A stretch of DNA of 64,000 nt from positions 2,076,501 to 2,140,500 of the forward strand of contig NZ_CP016538.2 in the NCBI RefSeq assembly GCF_001687625.2, in the 5' to 3' direction. Made by a program: the position numbers and the translations under genes. Source of the DNA: Planococcus maritimus (lineage in GTDB: Bacteria; Bacillota; Bacilli; Bacillales_A; Planococcaceae). The notes below the pieces were generated by a model that made no database searches, was not told the origin of the DNA, and saw only the letters and a list, made by a program, of their open reading frames with translations. Within the stretch, counting starts at the first letter, position 1; each line of letters begins with the position of its first letter. Of the stretch, positions 28,855 through 38,180 are shown in pieces.

Positions 28855-30204
28855 TTATCCAATGATGACACGCTCTTTCGGATAATGGAATTTTGTTGGA
28901 TCTGTTTTTCCACCGATGGTAAACAAGAAGGAAATCAAGCCAACGCGGCCGATGAACATCAAAATCATGACGATCACTTTGCCGACTGAGGACAAGTCAC
29001 TCGTCAGTCCCAGCGACATCCCGCACGTACCGAATGCTGAAGTGATTTCAAAGAGAATCTCTACGATCGATGCATTCGGTTCAGTGATGATCAACAGCAT
29101 CGTCGCAACGATGACCATTGTCCCCGCAAGGAACAAAACTGCAAACGACCTAAACACATCAATCAACTCGATTTCACGGTTGAAAATTTGAATGGTATTC
29201 TTGCCTCTTGCAAAATTGATCAAAAACAAAATGGCGATTGCAAAAGTGGTCGTCCGGATACCGCCACCTGCTGAACTTGGCGAGGCCCCAATGAACATAA
29301 GCGCACTCATGAATACATTGGTCGCGTCGCTGAACTGGGTAATGTCGATGGTCACCAAGCCACCGGAGCGGGAAGAGACCGAATGGAACAACGCCCCAAA
29401 GAAGGTCTGATGCCACGACATTCCTTTAAATGCATTAACCGACTCCAAGATCAAGATGCCGATCGTTCCGACAACAAGCAGCATGCCGAAGATGCTCGTT
29501 GTAATTTTAGTGAACAATGAAAAGCGGAAGTTTTTGGTTTCATTCGACAAGAACTCTTTTAACTCGATCAATACAGGAAAGCCAATCGCCCCAAGAATGA
29601 TTAATAACATATTGACGATTTGGACGAAATAATCATCGACATAGGGCTGCAAAGATGCACCTGTAATGTCAAATCCGCCATTGGTCGTTGCTGTGACCGA
29701 TCCGAACACGCCGTGTAAAAGTGCTTCACCGAAGCTATAGAAGTATTGCGTGAAGTAGACAGTCAAAATGAGTGCACCAATCGCTTCGATCAACAAGAGA
29801 ATCTTAACGATTTCGGTAATCAATTTGACGACGCCTGCCATGCTCGATTGGTTGTGGTCGACCATGATCAATTGGCGTTCTCTCAGCCCAATTCGCTTGC
29901 CGAGAAGAATCCAGAAAAATGTTCCGATCGACATGATGCCAATACCGCCGAACTGCAAGATGACCATCAAAACGATGATGCCAAACACGGATAAAGTCTG
30001 GGAGACATCAATGACGGTCAGGCCGGTAACGCTAACCGCGCTAACGGCGGTAAATAACGTATCGATGTAGGTCATGCTCACTCCAGGCTGCAGGACTCCC
30101 GGAAGCCGCAAAAGCAAAAAGGAAAAAGCAATCGCTACGAAATAATACGCTACGATTGCCTGTGCAGGTGTAAGATTTCGGACACGTTGAAATGATTTGT
30201 TCAT
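28855..30204 (-). CDS. ktrD: Potassium channel/transporter membrane subunit KtrD (KtrB/TrkH family)
   Basis: 449 residues from the ATG at 30204 (MNKSFQRVRNLTPAQAIVAYY), the exact length of B. subtilis KtrD. It has four M1-P-M2 repeats, with selectivity-filter-like segments such as FTAVSAVSVTGLT, TATTNGGFD, HSVSSRSGGL and TSAFGTCGMSLGL, each with a filter glycine. It conducts K+ under control of a KtrA/KtrC ring. The regulatory partner is probably KtrC at 12919-13578. Next to sigI-rsgI, as ykrM is in B. subtilis. Confidence 0.9.
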   Translation of the reverse strand: MNKSFQRVRNLTPAQAIVAYYFVAIAFSFLLLRLPGVLQPGVSMTYIDTLFTAVSAVSVTGLTVIDVSQTLSVFGIIVLMVILQFGGIGIMSIGTFFWILLGKRIGLRERQLIMVDHNQSSMAGVVKLITEIVKILLLIEAIGALILTVYFTQYFYSFGEALLHGVFGSVTATTNGGFDITGASLQPYVDDYFVQIVNMLLIILGAIGFPVLIELKEFLSNETKNFRFSLFTKITTSIFGMLLVVGTIGILILESVNAFKGMSWHQTFFGALFHSVSSRSGGLVTIDITQFSDATNVFMSALMFIGASPSSAGGGIRTTTFAIAILFLINFARGKNTIQIFNREIELIDVFRSFAVLFLAGTMVIVATMLLIITEPNASIVEILFEITSAFGTCGMSLGLTSDLSSVGKVIVMILMFIGRVGLISFLFTIGGKTDPTKFHYPKERVIIG

Positions 30205-30351
30205 AAGCGTAAAATTCCCTTCTGCAACTAACTCTCTTCCCATTCTATGTAAAGTACAGTGAAAAGAAAAGGGCTTTTTTGTAAAGCACCGCCTTCCTTG
30301 TAAATATTCCGCCGGAAACCGCCACTTTTGCTGTTTACTTTCCAAATGCCA

Positions 30352-30419
30352 TAAAAAAAACGCTTTTTTCCCCTAGACATTGCCGCATGGTGCGGTGTTC
30401 GAGGAATAAGCGTTTTTTT
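30352..30419 (-). terminator. Terminator of the sigI-rsgI operon
   Basis: Outer arms AAAACGCTT / AAGCGTTTT with an inner hairpin CCGCA-TGG-TGCGG, with T-runs on both strands. It insulates ktrD from rsgI. Confidence 0.75.
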
Positions 30420-30497
30420 AGATCAAACCGTCACCGGCTGTGCTACTCTTCGGCCAAATGGACAGCTGTTTTCACAAAAGGCATAACCTGTTTCTCC

Positions 30498-31823
30498 CTA
30501 GTCCTTCGGTTTTTTGGTCTTTTCCTTATCTGCCTTTGATGAATTGCTGTTAGTATTGCTATTTTCCTTGCTGTTGTTGCTGTTGTTATTGCTGTTGTTA
30601 TTGCTGTTTTTGTTGCTGTTTTTGTTGCTGTTTTTGTTGTTTTTGTTGTTTCCGTTGTTGCTGTTGTCCTTCTCGTTGCTGTTGCTATTATTGCTATTGT
30701 CTTTGCCTTTGTTGAGTTTGTTTTCCTGGTCTTTCGGCTTGTCTGGAACTGGATTGCCTTTGCTTTGGCTGTCTTGTTTTGACTGTTCGGCTTTACTGTT
30801 ACTAGAAGAAGCGGGCTCTTTTTTCGGCTTTGTTTTGGCTTTGGAATTCCCGGAATTATTGCCTTCTCCAGCATTTGAGCTTTTGGGTTTTACGGGTTCC
30901 GGTTTTTCTTGTTTTTTCGTCTCTTTTGGAGCCGCTGGTACTTTTACAGCAGGTTCTTTAACTTTGTTGTTGTCAGTGTTATCTGATGCCGGTTTAGACT
31001 GAGTGTCTGGTTTTTTGGGCTTTTCCTCTTTATTGCTATTTGTAGAAGCTGGTTCATTTTCCTTTTTAGCCTTGGGAGGTTCAGGTCGTTGAACTTTGGC
31101 AGGGGATTCCTGGTCTTCCGGTTCTTGTTTTACCTTGATGCCTTCATTTTGTGCAGGCTGCACGTCGTTTTCTTGGTTGCGCGGCGATGTAAAAGTCCGG
31201 TCTTTCTCTATCAGCCTGGCTACTGGCACTTGCTGCTCTTTCGCCTCACGCCATTGTTTTTTATTCGCTTTTTTCAAATGTATTTGTAATGCTTGATTGT
31301 TTCCCGTGAACAACGCCGCCAAAGCGATTTGTTCGACTTTGACCGTAGCATCCGTTCCATCACCTTCTTGTACTGTGGTAATGGTCACATGCTCAGTATC
31401 TTCGTCTACAGATAAACTGAGGACATTTTGCAATACCGCTTCAAATTCTTCATTTTCCCAATCCGCCAATTTGGCAATCAATTGTTTGCCATCTTCATTC
31501 AAGTCCCTCATTGAAATGACATGCCAATCGTCATTCACTCCCATTTCAATACCGGGATTGGATTCGACCTGCACATACCCATACGCTTCATCAGTAGGCA
31601 GCACCCATGTGGAAATAAACAAAAACAGCGCGGCAACGGATGCGATAAGCGGCATGGCGAATGGCTTGAAACGACGATTCGAAACCTTTACGGGTTCGAA
31701 ATATGCCTCATCGCCCACGACCGTGTCAGCTGTTGGCTTGCCGGTTACAAAGCGTCCATCTGCGAGCATGTAGACAGAACGGTCTCCATCAAGTTCCATA
31801 CATATGCCTTTTTGCATTTGCAT
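30498..31823 (-). CDS. rsgI: Anti-sigma-I factor RsgI
   Basis: A 441-residue membrane protein. Residues 1-60 form the RsgI N-terminal domain that binds SigI (KGICMELDGDRSVYMLADG). One span follows (KPFAMPLIASVAALFLFIST), then an extracellular conserved region (YVQVESNPGIEMGVNDD). The last 230 residues are Pro/Lys/Glu-rich and then Asn/Ser/Lys repeats (for example KNSNKNSNKNSNNNSNNN), predicted disordered and wall-spanning. It starts one base inside the sigI stop (TAATG). It likely senses heat or wall stress and releases SigI. Confidence 0.9.
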   Translation of the reverse strand: MQMQKGICMELDGDRSVYMLADGRFVTGKPTADTVVGDEAYFEPVKVSNRRFKPFAMPLIASVAALFLFISTWVLPTDEAYGYVQVESNPGIEMGVNDDWHVISMRDLNEDGKQLIAKLADWENEEFEAVLQNVLSLSVDEDTEHVTITTVQEGDGTDATVKVEQIALAALFTGNNQALQIHLKKANKKQWREAKEQQVPVARLIEKDRTFTSPRNQENDVQPAQNEGIKVKQEPEDQESPAKVQRPEPPKAKKENEPASTNSNKEEKPKKPDTQSKPASDNTDNNKVKEPAVKVPAAPKETKKQEKPEPVKPKSSNAGEGNNSGNSKAKTKPKKEPASSSNSKAEQSKQDSQSKGNPVPDKPKDQENKLNKGKDNSNNSNSNEKDNSNNGNNKNNKNSNKNSNKNSNNNSNNNSNNSKENSNTNSNSSKADKEKTKKPKD

Positions 31824-32575
31824 TAGTTTAACCGCCCCTTTAAATAATCTTTTAAATAATGCAACTCGCTCATCATCAAGAGAGCCATTGCTATTATGTA
31901 TTTCCGGTTTCGCTCAATGGTTTTCCTTGAGACCTGGACCAATGCCTCAATATCCTTGACCGGAAGTTTTTTCTTATCGAGCAAAAATTGCTTGTATTCA
32001 TCTGTTTCCGCCACTAATTGCGCAATCTGGATGGCATTTCGCCTTGCGTCTTCATGCGCTGGAGAAACTTTGGCGATCATTTGGAAAGACAAATCGAACG
32101 TTGAGAGCATTTCTTCGAATTGCATGATTTCTTCACGCCGCTTAGCCGTCTGCTCCTGTTCTGAATAGAAAGCAGCCGATGCGCGGTCGCCGATAGGGTT
32201 GTGATGATCTTCATTCGGCAAAGCCATGAAATCATGGCTAAATTCCTGCCGCCTGCTCTCTTTCCGAATATGGTCGATCACTCTACGCCGGATGACCATA
32301 TGGGCAAACGTTAAAAATGAAGCCTCATGTCCCGGACGGTATTGGCGAATCGCCTCATGAAAAGCCAGGAGGGCAATGCTGTATTCATCCTGATGATCGT
32401 CGATGAACCGTTTGCATACTTGTGCGGCGGTTTTTTTCACGAACGGGATATGTGAAGAAATCAATTGTTCTTCAGCGTCTTCATCGCCTTGTTGCGCGAG
32501 CTTAGCCAAAGTTTCAGCCGGCGTTTCTCGATAACCAAACAAACCGCCCAAAGCAGTCAATAGCATGCAACTCAC
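31823..32575 (-). CDS. sigI: RNA polymerase sigma factor SigI
   Basis: A 250-residue sigma-70-like factor. Region 2 is visible at about residues 40-115 (ISSHIPFVKKTAAQVC, DEYSIALLAFHEAIRQYRPG, FLTFAHMVIRRRVIDHIRKESRR); the C-terminal HTH includes LPVKDIEALVQVSRKTIERNRKYIIAM. SigI directs heat-shock and wall-stress genes and usually its own operon. It is translationally coupled to rsgI. The upstream region (32576-32700) holds no clear consensus promoter. Confidence 0.93.
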   Translation of the reverse strand: MSCMLLTALGGLFGYRETPAETLAKLAQQGDEDAEEQLISSHIPFVKKTAAQVCKRFIDDHQDEYSIALLAFHEAIRQYRPGHEASFLTFAHMVIRRRVIDHIRKESRRQEFSHDFMALPNEDHHNPIGDRASAAFYSEQEQTAKRREEIMQFEEMLSTFDLSFQMIAKVSPAHEDARRNAIQIAQLVAETDEYKQFLLDKKKLPVKDIEALVQVSRKTIERNRKYIIAMALLMMSELHYLKDYLKGRLN

Positions 32576-32700
32576 CCCATTTCAAATCCATTTACTCTAT
32601 TGTAGCTTTCAGTCTAAGAATTTAGAAGAACGAGGGGGCGTGCTGAGTATTACATTCGTGTGACAAGTCTCTCTTGTGTCCGTCATGTGAAAAATTGCAG

Positions 32701-32741
32701 AAAAATAACCTTGCAGAGCATTTACTCCGCAAGGTTATTTG
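32701..32741 (-). terminator. Terminator of the TerC gene
   Basis: On the minus strand AATAACCTTGC-GGAGTAAATGCTCT-GCAAGGTTATTTTT, just after the terC-family gene. Confidence 0.85.
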
Positions 32742-32749
32742 TTAAGCGC

Positions 32750-33508
32750 CTACGCATTTTGTTGCTTGTTCTTTCTAAGGCCAGTTAATACGCCAACCAG
32801 AACAATGCCCAGTAATACTAGCCAGAATGTGATCGTCCACCCTGTTGAATGCGGGAAGTCATGCGGCAGGACGCCCAGTTTTTCGTGGGATAAAGTCAAA
32901 ACGACCAATTTAATGCCTACCCAGCCGACCACTACAAATGCCGCAGTCTCAAGCTGAGGATACTTTTCCAATAGCCGGACGAATTTATGCGCAGCAAAAC
33001 GCATGATGATTACGCCAATCAAGCCCCCCGCTAACATCACGCCAAACTGCCCTCCATTAATACCGCCGATGTCAAACTCTCCGAGATGCGGCAAAGTCAC
33101 TGCCAGCGCTACGGCGGCGAGCATCGAGTCGATGGCAAAAGCAATATCGGCCACTTCCACCTTCAAGACCGTCATCCAAAAGCTTGATCCTTTTGTCGTT
33201 TCAGGCTCTATCGAATGCTCTTCACCTTGTCGTTGGTCGTATATATGTTTGGCTGAGATAAATAGCAAATATGCCGCGCCGATCGCCTGTATTTGCCATA
33301 TATTCACTAATAAGGTGATCATGAACAAAGCGGCAAACCGAAAAACAAAGGCTCCTGCCAAACCGTAAAATAAGGCTTTCTTCTGCTGGCGCTTCGGCAA
33401 ATGCTTGACCATGACAGCCATCACTACCGCATTATCAGCAGCGAGCAAACCTTCGAGCCCAATCAGCACAAGCAAGACCCATGCATATTCCAATAATAAT
33501 GTATCCAT
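32750..33508 (-). CDS. TerC family membrane protein (probable Mn2+ efflux/metalation)
   Basis: 252 residues from the ATG at 33508, after GGAGGAGA. About seven spans. The TerC signature acidic residues in membrane segments are seen in LEGLLAADNAVVMAVM and VADIAFAIDSMLAAVAL. TerC proteins such as YkoY and YceF export Mn2+ or load it on secreted proteins. The gene is preceded by a yybP-ykoY riboswitch, which supports a manganese role. Confidence 0.9.
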   Translation of the reverse strand: MDTLLLEYAWVLLVLIGLEGLLAADNAVVMAVMVKHLPKRQQKKALFYGLAGAFVFRFAALFMITLLVNIWQIQAIGAAYLLFISAKHIYDQRQGEEHSIEPETTKGSSFWMTVLKVEVADIAFAIDSMLAAVALAVTLPHLGEFDIGGINGGQFGVMLAGGLIGVIIMRFAAHKFVRLLEKYPQLETAAFVVVGWVGIKLVVLTLSHEKLGVLPHDFPHSTGWTITFWLVLLGIVLVGVLTGLRKNKQQNA

Positions 33509-33530
33509 ACTTCTCCTCCTATTTTTCCCC

Positions 33531-33690
33531 GACAAAAAAGACCCAAGCCTACAAAAGGCAAAGGTCTTGCTAAGCGTTATACTATGCGCTATCACAACCG
33601 ATGGCCAAAAGCCACGTCTTGACGACTGTGAAATAGGTTTCCCTATAGCTACTCCCCTTTGTCGAGAGTCCGAATTATTTGTCTGTAGCT
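33531..33690 (-). promoter_or_regulatory. yybP-ykoY manganese riboswitch
   Basis: On the minus strand the leader contains AAAGGGGAGTAGC (near 33662-33650), the middle helix around AGTCGTCAAGACGTGG, and the distal consensus AAGACCTTTGCC (near 33567-33556). The last element overlaps a terminator stem GACC/GGTC followed by TTTTTT (33531-33570). This is the yybP-ykoY class that senses Mn2+: metal binding frees transcription of exporters. It lies immediately upstream of the TerC gene. Confidence 0.93.
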
Positions 33691-33692
33691 GT

Positions 33693-33720
33693 ATTATAGC
33701 ACTTGCCTATCCTATGTAAA
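33693..33720 (-). promoter_or_regulatory. SigA promoter of the riboswitch-TerC unit
   Basis: TTTACA (33720-33715), 16-bp spacer, TATAAT (33698-33693), with a TG-like extension (GTGC) before the -10. It starts right after the end of the downstream-facing SDR gene. Confidence 0.8.
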
Positions 33721-33723
33721 CTA

Positions 33724-34803
33724 TTAGGCAATGGTCACATGATAAGTGCGGTCTTTTTTATGCTCGTTGTAAAAGGCTACCATAGCGGGAATGGTTTCGA
33801 GAAAATCTGCTGGCCGGATGCCACTTTCTTTTAATAAGGCAAGCGCATTTTGCGTATCGAAATGCGCTTGCCAGTCCATATAATCCAAAGTTTCCGCTTC
33901 GACTCCGAGATGTTTTCGAATGGCTGGCATCGACATCGAGAACTTTGCGAGATTCTTTGGAATTCTTCCTTTCGGATAGCGTCCGGTCATTTCAAAGACC
34001 ATTGCCCGGTATACTTCTTCTACAGGATGGGGCTCGGGGTCAGTCAAGTGAACGGTTGCCGATTCCGCTTTTTTGAGTTGGCTCAAATAAATAGAGGCGT
34101 CAAGGATGTAATCGACAGGCACTACATTTATGGTGGTATTCGAATGCCCAATATACGGGATAGCCGGCAAATGCTTCATTCGGTCAATCATATTCAAGAA
34201 AAAATATGGGCCGTCGAATTTGGATGTTTCCCCGCTTACTGAGTGCCCCCTGACGATTCCCGGACGGATGATCGTAGTCGGCACTTGTGGTTTCAATTGC
34301 TCGACGAGGAGTTCTGCTTCATACTTCGTCTCTTCGTAATGGTTTTTGAATGCTTGGGGACGGATGAGTTCATCTTCGCGCAATATGCCTTCTCTGTTGC
34401 CTGCTACATAAGCGGTGCTGAAATACATATAACGCTCCAGCTTATTCAATGATTTGACTAAGTCGTTGATATTTTGTGTACCGAGAATATTGACTTTTTT
34501 CGCGATGTGTTCCGGCACTGCCAAATCGTAGATAGCCGCCAAATGCCAAAAGATGAGCTGTTGGTCTTCCAACCAGGATCTATCTTCCTCTGAAAGCGCC
34601 AAGCCCGCCATTGTGATGTCTCCCGGCAGTAAACGGATCGTTCCACAGCCTGTTTGCTGCCTAATTCGATCAGCCTGCTTTTGTGCTTTTTCCATCTCGC
34701 TAGGCAAAACGATTGCCGACAAGCTAAACCCTTTTTGTGCACACGACTCCATCAACCGCGTGGCGATAAATCCCGGGAAACCCGTAAAGACCATTCTATT
34801 CAT
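33724..34803 (-). CDS. Extended SDR oxidoreductase (NAD-binding_4 / thioester-reductase-like)
   Basis: A 359-residue protein. The dinucleotide-binding motif FTGFPGFIATRLME is at the N-terminus; the catalytic region has YMYFSTAYVAGNREG and the YxxxK motif in HYEETKYEAELLV; IIRPGIVRG follows. This pattern fits the male-sterility/fatty acyl-CoA or thioester reductase branch of extended SDRs. It may reduce an acyl thioester or a carbonyl; no biosynthetic neighbour narrows this. Downstream of it lies the riboswitch-controlled TerC gene. Confidence 0.75.
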   Translation of the reverse strand: MNRMVFTGFPGFIATRLMESCAQKGFSLSAIVLPSEMEKAQKQADRIRQQTGCGTIRLLPGDITMAGLALSEEDRSWLEDQQLIFWHLAAIYDLAVPEHIAKKVNILGTQNINDLVKSLNKLERYMYFSTAYVAGNREGILREDELIRPQAFKNHYEETKYEAELLVEQLKPQVPTTIIRPGIVRGHSVSGETSKFDGPYFFLNMIDRMKHLPAIPYIGHSNTTINVVPVDYILDASIYLSQLKKAESATVHLTDPEPHPVEEVYRAMVFEMTGRYPKGRIPKNLAKFSMSMPAIRKHLGVEAETLDYMDWQAHFDTQNALALLKESGIRPADFLETIPAMVAFYNEHKKDRTYHVTIA

Positions 34804-34867
34804 CCAATCACACCCCTTTTCTGTATTTTACTAAAAAATGAAGGGGCAAGCATGAAATTTTCAGATG

Positions 34868-34903
34868 AAAAACCTGTGCAGAGCTCTCTGCACAGGTTTT
34901 TTA
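34868..34903. terminator. Strong terminator after the RND exporter gene
   Basis: AAAACCTGTGCAGAG-CTCT-CTGCACAGGTTTTTT, perfect 13-bp arms with T-runs on both strands. Confidence 0.85.
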
Positions 34904-34913
34904 ATTTGTTTAT

Positions 34914-37900
34914 TTATTTCTCTGCTCTAGCCGCTTTTCTTTTCTTGCTGTTCATAAAGCGCGTCTCCCGGTCAAACAAACTGTAGACAACCGGAACGAC
35001 GTAGAGGGATAGGAAAGTCGAACTGATCAAGCCGCCGATAACGGCAATCCCCATCGGCTGGTTAATTTCAGTGCCTTCTCCAATGCCGATGGCTAATGGC
35101 AAGAGACCTAAAATTGTGGTCAAGGCCGTCATTAAGATCGGTCTTCTCCGGTCATGAACCGCCGTCACAATCGCTTCAAAGGAAGCGAGTCCAGCTTCTT
35201 TTCGTTGATTGATGTAATCAACGAGCACAATCCCGTTGTTGACGACTATTCCGACAAGGACCAGGACTCCGATGACGGCGGTGATGCTGATTGGCGTCTG
35301 TGTGACGAATAGCGCAATCGACACCCCGATGACCATCAATGGCACCGTGAACATGATTACCAATGGATATTTGAATGACTCGAATTGTGCGGCCATCACG
35401 ATGTAAACGAGAACGATCGCCAATACAACAGCCAATAACATATCATCGATGGAATCTTCGAACAGCTCGCGGTCTCCGCCAAAGGAAACCACTGTCTGAT
35501 CCGATAGATCCAAATCTGCGATTGCTTCATCGACTACAGTGGAGATATCTCCTAATGTTTGATTGGACGGATATTGCAGCGTGAATGATACACTTTCAGC
35601 CTGGTCCACTCGGCTGATCGAAACAGGCCCTTGTGCGACTTCGATATCAGCCAGGTCCTGTAACTCGACAAATGCGCCGGATGGTGTGCGCAGTGTCAGT
35701 TCACGTAAGCTTTCAACACTGTCCCGCTGCTCTTCGTCATAAGAAACAAAAACGCTGAGCACTTCATCACGTTCATCGATAACTTGTGTTGCAAGCACGC
35801 CGCGCGTGATGTTGTTGACTGTCTGAGCAATTTGCACCGGGGCCAGGCTGTTTTCAGTCGCTGCTTCCCGGTCGATCGTCATCTGTATTTCGTCGATCGT
35901 TTCCTGACGGTCGTTGGTCAATTCGACCACATTCGGTAGGCTAGCCAATTCACCGTCAATTGCAGCAACCGCTTCATCTAATCGCTGTTTGTCCGTATCG
36001 GTCACCGTAAAGCTCAATGTATTAGGTGTTGAGCCGGCTGCTGTTTGCAGATTAAAGTTGACAAGTGCATCGTCCCCAATTTCCTCAAGGACTTGCGGCT
36101 GTACATCATCGACGAACTCAAAGACCGAACGTTCGCGTTCATCCAGCGGCACGAGTTTCACGTAAATTTCTGCCGTATTGGATTCTGCGCTGCCTTGCGC
36201 CTGACCTTGTTGAGTCGCGCCGATCAAGCTGACGTATACATCGACTTCTTCTTCAGCCTTCAGTTCTTCTTCTATTCTTTGCACTACTTCGTCGGTTGCC
36301 GCTGTCGACGAACCGTTTTCGAGCTCAACCGTAACGCTGACGAATCCTTCATCTGTCGCCGGCAAGAATTCAGTTCCCACTTGGGAAACACCGAATGCGC
36401 CAAGGCCAAGGAACAACAAGGCGGTCAACAGCACAAGAATGCGGTGGCGCAATGCCCACAATACGCTTTTCTCAAATCCACGAACACCTTTAGAATCAGG
36501 CTTCACTGTCTTTGGTTTACCGTCTTTTTGGCCGAGCATCCGAGAAGCCATCATTGGAATGACAGTGAGGGCGACAGCAAGCGAAGCGATTAAGCTGAAC
36601 GAAATCGTTAACGCAAACTCAAAGAAAATTTCTCCGATTAGGCCGGAGATGAAAATAACTGGAACGAATACGGCGACAGTGGTCAATGTCGAAGCAGTGA
36701 TTGCCCCAGCCACTTCACGCGATCCATCTGATGCTGCTTGTTTCGGCTTTTTGCCCATCGCCAAATGGCGTTCGATGTTTTCGATGACGACAATGGCATT
36801 ATCGACAAGCATCCCAATGCCAAGCGCTAAAGCACCAAGTGTCAAAATGTTCAACGCGAAGTCGGCAAAGAACATCAATACAAAGGTCACGATGACCGAA
36901 TAAGGAATTGCCACACCGATGATGATTGGGCTCTTGATTCCGCGGAGGAAGAAGAACAACACCAGCATCGCGAATATGCCGCCCAGGATTAGAGTTTGTC
37001 CGATATTATTGATGGCCAGTTTAACATAGTCTCCCTGGTCAAATAGAATATCCGCCTCTACAGCCGAGAAGCGCTCTTCTGCAAGCAATTCATCGAGACG
37101 TTCTTGAAAAGCGGTCGAAACGTCTGCTGTGTTGGCACCGGATTCCTGAAGCACCGACAGCAATACCGCCGGCTCTTCATTGGCACGCGTCTCGCTGCTA
37201 GTTTCCCGTTCTGTCACTGCGACTTCCGCAACATCAGCCACTGTGACATTGTCGCCGGAAAGTGGATCGACCGTCACGATCAAGTCTTCAAGGTCCTCAA
37301 CACTTTCGAGCGTGCTGACAATGCGCGTTGTTAAATTGCGCCCGTCTTCCGTTTCAATGGGGTCGCCTGGTAAGGAAATATTGTTTGCTTGGATCAATTG
37401 AACAATATCTGCTTGCTGCAATCCCCTTTCTTCGAGTTCTTCGGGGTCCAGCTTGATCGAAATATCCTCGATCAAAGAGCCGGAGACGTTCACGCTCGCT
37501 ACGCCGTCTGTCTGACGCAGCTGGGTTTCCAACTCTTCTGCAATGGCACGGACATCTTGCCCAGCGTCAGTAGCGCGCAAAGACAATTGGATGATTGGGA
37601 ATTGCGACGGATCGAATTTCAAGAAGCGCGGATCGTTTGAGTCGTCCGGAATCGGCGTTTGGGCGATTCGTTGTGTGACTTCTGACTGCACATCGTCAAT
37701 ATCTGTGTCCCAGCCAAACTCCAGCAAGATGAAATTGGATCCTTCTTGGCTATTCGACTGAACCGATTCGATTCCCGGCAAAGTCGCCAAGCTTTCTTCT
37801 AGCGGTTTGGTCACTTTTTCGTTTACTTCCGTCGGGCTGGCTCCTGGGTAATTGGTAACTACTACGCCAATCGGCGGATTCAACTCTGGAATTAACGTTA

Positions 37901-38000
37901 CCGGTATGCGAAGAAACGATACCGCCCCTAGAATGATGACCAAAATCATCGTCACAATGGTCAGTACTGGTCGCTTAATGGAAAAATCGCTTAGTTTCAT
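34914..38000 (-). CDS. swrC: RND family efflux permease, SwrC/AcrB type
   Basis: A 1028-residue HAE-type RND protein with 12 spans and two large extracellular loops. The start MKLSDFSIKRPVLTIVTMIL is typical. The proton relay region is GALALGIGMLVDNAIVVIEN (span 4 Asp pair), and the C-terminal half repeats the fold (VVNNGIVLVDYINQRKEAG). B. subtilis SwrC exports surfactin-like lipopeptides and bile-salt-like toxins. No membrane-fusion or outer-membrane partner is nearby, as expected in a Gram-positive. The symbol is given by family resemblance. Confidence 0.85.
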   Translation of the reverse strand: MKLSDFSIKRPVLTIVTMILVIILGAVSFLRIPVTLIPELNPPIGVVVTNYPGASPTEVNEKVTKPLEESLATLPGIESVQSNSQEGSNFILLEFGWDTDIDDVQSEVTQRIAQTPIPDDSNDPRFLKFDPSQFPIIQLSLRATDAGQDVRAIAEELETQLRQTDGVASVNVSGSLIEDISIKLDPEELEERGLQQADIVQLIQANNISLPGDPIETEDGRNLTTRIVSTLESVEDLEDLIVTVDPLSGDNVTVADVAEVAVTERETSSETRANEEPAVLLSVLQESGANTADVSTAFQERLDELLAEERFSAVEADILFDQGDYVKLAINNIGQTLILGGIFAMLVLFFFLRGIKSPIIIGVAIPYSVIVTFVLMFFADFALNILTLGALALGIGMLVDNAIVVIENIERHLAMGKKPKQAASDGSREVAGAITASTLTTVAVFVPVIFISGLIGEIFFEFALTISFSLIASLAVALTVIPMMASRMLGQKDGKPKTVKPDSKGVRGFEKSVLWALRHRILVLLTALLFLGLGAFGVSQVGTEFLPATDEGFVSVTVELENGSSTAATDEVVQRIEEELKAEEEVDVYVSLIGATQQGQAQGSAESNTAEIYVKLVPLDERERSVFEFVDDVQPQVLEEIGDDALVNFNLQTAAGSTPNTLSFTVTDTDKQRLDEAVAAIDGELASLPNVVELTNDRQETIDEIQMTIDREAATENSLAPVQIAQTVNNITRGVLATQVIDERDEVLSVFVSYDEEQRDSVESLRELTLRTPSGAFVELQDLADIEVAQGPVSISRVDQAESVSFTLQYPSNQTLGDISTVVDEAIADLDLSDQTVVSFGGDRELFEDSIDDMLLAVVLAIVLVYIVMAAQFESFKYPLVIMFTVPLMVIGVSIALFVTQTPISITAVIGVLVLVGIVVNNGIVLVDYINQRKEAGLASFEAIVTAVHDRRRPILMTALTTILGLLPLAIGIGEGTEINQPMGIAVIGGLISSTFLSLYVVPVVYSLFDRETRFMNSKKRKAARAEK

Positions 38001-38136
38001 TTCTTCAATCCCTCTCTATGCCTGGTCCTTTAATCATAAGAAAAAATGCCCTGTACCGCAAACTTAAGGTCGTCTGTTCACAAGACCGCCATGTTTTCCG
38101 TAGCAATGAAAAATAATAGCTTGTTTGCCAGTATAC

Positions 38137-38168
38137 CAAAAACAGCCTGCCAAAAAGGCAGGCTGTTG
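38137..38168 (-). terminator. Terminator of prfC
   Basis: On the minus strand AACAGCCTGCC-TTTTT-GGCAGGCTGTTTTTGG. Confidence 0.8.
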
Positions 38169-38180
38169 GAAATTTATTTC

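Noticed and set aside
30443-30484. 13-codon minus-strand ORF after rsgI with GGGAG upstream
   Set aside because: Too short and without independent promoter; probably chance in the rsgI 3' UTR.
30514-31002. Leu-rich open frame on the plus strand
   Set aside because: It is the antisense of the Asn/Lys/Ser repeat tract of rsgI; the composition is a by-product of those codons and there is no ribosome binding site.
32576-32700. SigI autoregulatory promoter
   Set aside because: A CGCCCCC block is present but no matching CGAA element at a suitable distance was found.
36045-36593. 182-codon plus-strand open frame within the RND exporter gene
   Set aside because: It is a shadow of a conserved 1028-residue transporter; no ribosome binding site or recognisable protein.
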